This document shows, one piece after another, positions 62,077 to 64,000 of a DNA stretch of 64,000 bases. How positions within the stretch are numbered: the stretch's first letter is position 1; every line of letters begins with the position of its first letter. The DNA is taken from positions 43,455-107,454 of the forward strand of contig DAOQSN010000014.1 of assembly GCA_035356615.1 (NCBI GenBank), read 5' to 3'. A program made the translations under genes and the position numbers. The notes under the pieces are model-generated. The model was not told the DNA's origin. It searched no databases and worked only from the letters and a program-made list of their open reading frames with translations. Origin of the DNA: JAKQDH01 sp029558835. Its GTDB lineage: Bacteria > Planctomycetota > Phycisphaerae > UBA1845.

Positions 62077-63171
62077 ATGAGACACCGTTGGCTCAGTTGG
62101 AGACAGGTCGTGGCGCTTGCTGTGGGAGCGTGGATGGCTCCCCCTATGTCGGGAGTGCACGCTGGCGACCCGCGTGCCGTAGCGGAGGGCGAAGCGCACG
62201 CGAAGTCGTTCATGCTTCTTCGGGCGACGTTTGAGCAACAAGGTGAGGTGGGACACGTCGGACTGGGAGTCAGCAGGAATGGAGAGCCTTTCCGGAATGT
62301 TGCCATCTCCGTTTCTGGCTCGGCTTCCCTCCCTCGCTCGGTATGCACCGAGCAAGGGATCACTACGATCCTCCTTCCCGTGGTGGGTGAATACACCATT
62401 GGGCCTGCGGCGTTCGTGTTTGAGGAGCCTGGGACGTATGACCTCTCCTGGGGCATTGAGCTTCAGGGAGCGGACCAGCGGGGCCTGAAGTTTGAGCAGA
62501 CACTCGAGGTCGTTGCACCCAGGGATGCAGATTTGCGCTTCCTTGAGGGAGTTGGCGATCCTGATTTGCTGCGCGAGCTGCGCGGGGCGGACTTCTTTGA
62601 CCGGCAGACGCCCGTGCTGCGGGAGAGGCTGTTGGGACCGTCAGGGGGCGAGCACCGCGCACTGATCATGGTGAGGGACCTCCTGACCGCAGCGTCCGAG
62701 GATGATCCGGGGGATGCGGTGCGTGCATGCGGATCACTCGAAGCGGTCCCGCGTTGGGCAAACGCGCTTTTCTCTCTGGGAGAGGAATACCCCCAATCAA
62801 GTTACTCTCCCTATGCCAGCTACTTCGCCGGGTGCTGCTACTTGGTCTGCCTGCAGCAGGCCAACAAGGACAAGGAACCGTCCGGCGAGGGGATCTCGTC
62901 AGAGGCGAATAGCAACCTATACTACGCCAAGGCGCAGAAGGCCTTGGCATTTGCGGCGGACAAGGGCGACACCTACCTGAAACCGCGCGCGCATCTGATG
63001 CTGGTTCACCTGCATGCCCTTGCGGCCGAGTGGGCGGAAGCAGAGCAAGGCCTTGCGGAGGCGGCAAAGCTGGGTGGCGAGCAGGGGACGATCGCGGACC
63101 GGGTGACGAAGTGGCGCGCGATGCTCGCCAAGGCGAAGGAAAAGTACGCAGCGAAGCATGGTGGGGACTGA
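62077..63171 (+). CDS. secreted hypothetical protein downstream of the metzincin-like gene
   Basis: This protein of 364 residues has a signal peptide (WRQVVALAVGAWMAPPMSGVHAG). The first domain is beta-rich with LPVVGEYTIGPAAFVFEEPGTYDL. The second is helical and TPR-like, for example NLYYAKAQKALAFAADKGDTY and MLVHLHALAAEWAEAEQGLAEAAKLG. No family is recognised. It starts 21 bp after the preceding stop, with GAGGAACAG ahead of the ATG, so it is probably cotranscribed and may help the putative protease. Confidence 0.7.
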   Translation: MRHRWLSWRQVVALAVGAWMAPPMSGVHAGDPRAVAEGEAHAKSFMLLRATFEQQGEVGHVGLGVSRNGEPFRNVAISVSGSASLPRSVCTEQGITTILLPVVGEYTIGPAAFVFEEPGTYDLSWGIELQGADQRGLKFEQTLEVVAPRDADLRFLEGVGDPDLLRELRGADFFDRQTPVLRERLLGPSGGEHRALIMVRDLLTAASEDDPGDAVRACGSLEAVPRWANALFSLGEEYPQSSYSPYASYFAGCCYLVCLQQANKDKEPSGEGISSEANSNLYYAKAQKALAFAADKGDTYLKPRAHLMLVHLHALAAEWAEAEQGLAEAAKLGGEQGTIADRVTKWRAMLAKAKEKYAAKHGGD

Positions 63172-63186
63172 CGCCTCTCCGGGGCG

Positions 63187-64000
63187 ATGATGCCCGAGCG
63201 CCTGTCCTCGACGCCCTCGCCCAGGAAGGGCTTCGCGCGAGCCCTCCCCGGCAAGCTGACGCCGGACGACCCCTTTGCGCTGTTTCGCCGGCAGGTCAAG
63301 CTGGTCGCGCAGGTCAGCCCGCCCATTCCGGGCGTGACCGTGTACTTCCGCGTCTGGGATGTGGATGACCCGTTCGATCAGCTTCACGGGCCGGGCCATC
63401 CGCCGGAGATGGCGGAGATTCCCGGCGTCGAGGTCATCGACAACGATCGGATCGGCAACGACAATCGGGGCGGGTACGACCCGGCCGTGGGGACGTACAC
63501 GGCCAACACCGACGCCGACGGGTACGCGACCGTGATTGTCACCGTTTCGATGCAGCCGGGTAATAACTACCGGGCGTGCGCCTCCTGCCTGGCGGACGCC
63601 ATCCAGCAGGCGACCCAGGCCCAGGCCGACGCCCTGAGCGTCGACGGCGACGAGAACGACGTATTCGCGGTCTACGGCTGGTTCTGCGGCTACCAGGTCC
63701 CCGTGGTCTGGAGCCGGATGCTTACGGTCTGGCGGAAGCTGCACGTGGAGACGGACAGCATGTGGGCGGTACCGACGACGGTCATCGGCAGGGAGCCGGA
63801 CTGGCAGGGCGACTTGTTCATCACGAGCCTCACCGTCAACGCAACGACCACGACGCTCCATCTCGCGGGGGAGCTTTCCGGGCAAAGCGCGCATCAGTAC
63901 GAAGGTGGGCGACTGGTTCTCGACAACGGGTGGAGCTTCCGCGTGTGGGACCACGCGCTGGCCCGCCAGTTCAGCACCATCATCCTGGGTGGCGTCGTGG
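63187..64000 (+). CDS. partial duplicate of the metzincin-like gene's middle region (runs off the window)
   Basis: The frame is open from an ATG at 63187 to the window end. From about 63244 to 63762 it is nearly the same as 60580-61098: KLTPDDP, FRRQVKLVAQ, FRVWDVDDPFDQLHG and DALSVDGDENDVFAVYGWF recur. After ETDSM the sequences diverge. The first 19 residues are unrelated to the long copy, and no signal peptide or Cys-rich repeat precedes. Either it is a truncated pseudogene or a second, shorter paralogue. The C terminus is outside the window. Confidence 0.6.
   Translation, partial: MMPERLSSTPSPRKGFARALPGKLTPDDPFALFRRQVKLVAQVSPPIPGVTVYFRVWDVDDPFDQLHGPGHPPEMAEIPGVEVIDNDRIGNDNRGGYDPAVGTYTANTDADGYATVIVTVSMQPGNNYRACASCLADAIQQATQAQADALSVDGDENDVFAVYGWFCGYQVPVVWSRMLTVWRKLHVETDSMWAVPTTVIGREPDWQGDLFITSLTVNATTTTLHLAGELSGQSAHQYEGGRLVLDNGWSFRVWDHALARQFSTIILGGVV

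Overview
The window is high-GC DNA from a bacterium that I place, by inference, in the Planctomycetota, possibly a Phycisphaerae-like lineage. The reasons are four proteins with PEP-CTERM sorting tails, dockerin-type EF-hand tails on secreted proteins, a small MJ0042-type zinc-ribbon protein, a membrane protein with a planctomycete-style CAACGYNLTG zinc ribbon, an ECF sigma/zinc-finger anti-sigma pair, and many hairpin-rich intergenic repeats. No 16S rRNA gene is present, so this placement is not proven.

Layout. 1-17.6 kb holds mostly housekeeping genes: a Nudix fragment, queF, a HExxH protein, truD, a membrane/TPR protein, purA, uppS, a non-catalytic M16 protein, a YkgJ-type cysteine cluster protein, polA, a DUF5329 protein and metK. 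18.0-27.8 kb is an electron-transfer locus: a monoheme and a pentaheme lipoprotein on the minus strand, then on the plus strand a PEP-CTERM protein, an outer-membrane beta-barrel, a NHL propeller lipoprotein, an 11/12-heme cytochrome, a tetraheme cytochrome and a second NHL lipoprotein. It reads as a porin-cytochrome conduit for moving electrons across the outer membrane. 28.4-39.7 kb holds galM, tRNA-Ala(GGC), small hypothetical proteins, a glycosyltransferase, a secreted SGNH/dockerin protein and ffh. 40.1-46.6 kb is a tandem duplication of a PEP-CTERM plus propeller/FG-GAP gene pair. One propeller copy is cut short and the other carries an in-frame amber codon. 47.3-58.5 kb holds a redoxin, queC, a RidA protein, a monocistronic PEP-CTERM gene, a receiver-only regulator, tsaD, pyrB, an anti-sigma/ECF sigma pair and a degenerate EF-G paralogue. 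59.3-64 kb holds large secreted proteins: a Cys-rich metzincin-like protein with an amber codon directly after its signal peptide, a second secreted protein, and a partial duplicate that runs off the window.

Several repeat families fill the gaps. Family A is about 145 bp with palindromic ends (3 copies). Family B is about 165 bp with palindromic ends (5 copies and a fragment), and one copy supplies a start codon. Family C is about 150 bp (2 copies). There are also a single 108-bp inverted-repeat element, two clusters of back-to-back hairpins and two CCCTCTCCC-type hairpins. The tRNA biology genes (queF, queC, truD, tsaD, tRNA-Ala) are scattered, not in one operon. The cytochrome locus is the clearest candidate for an undescribed system.
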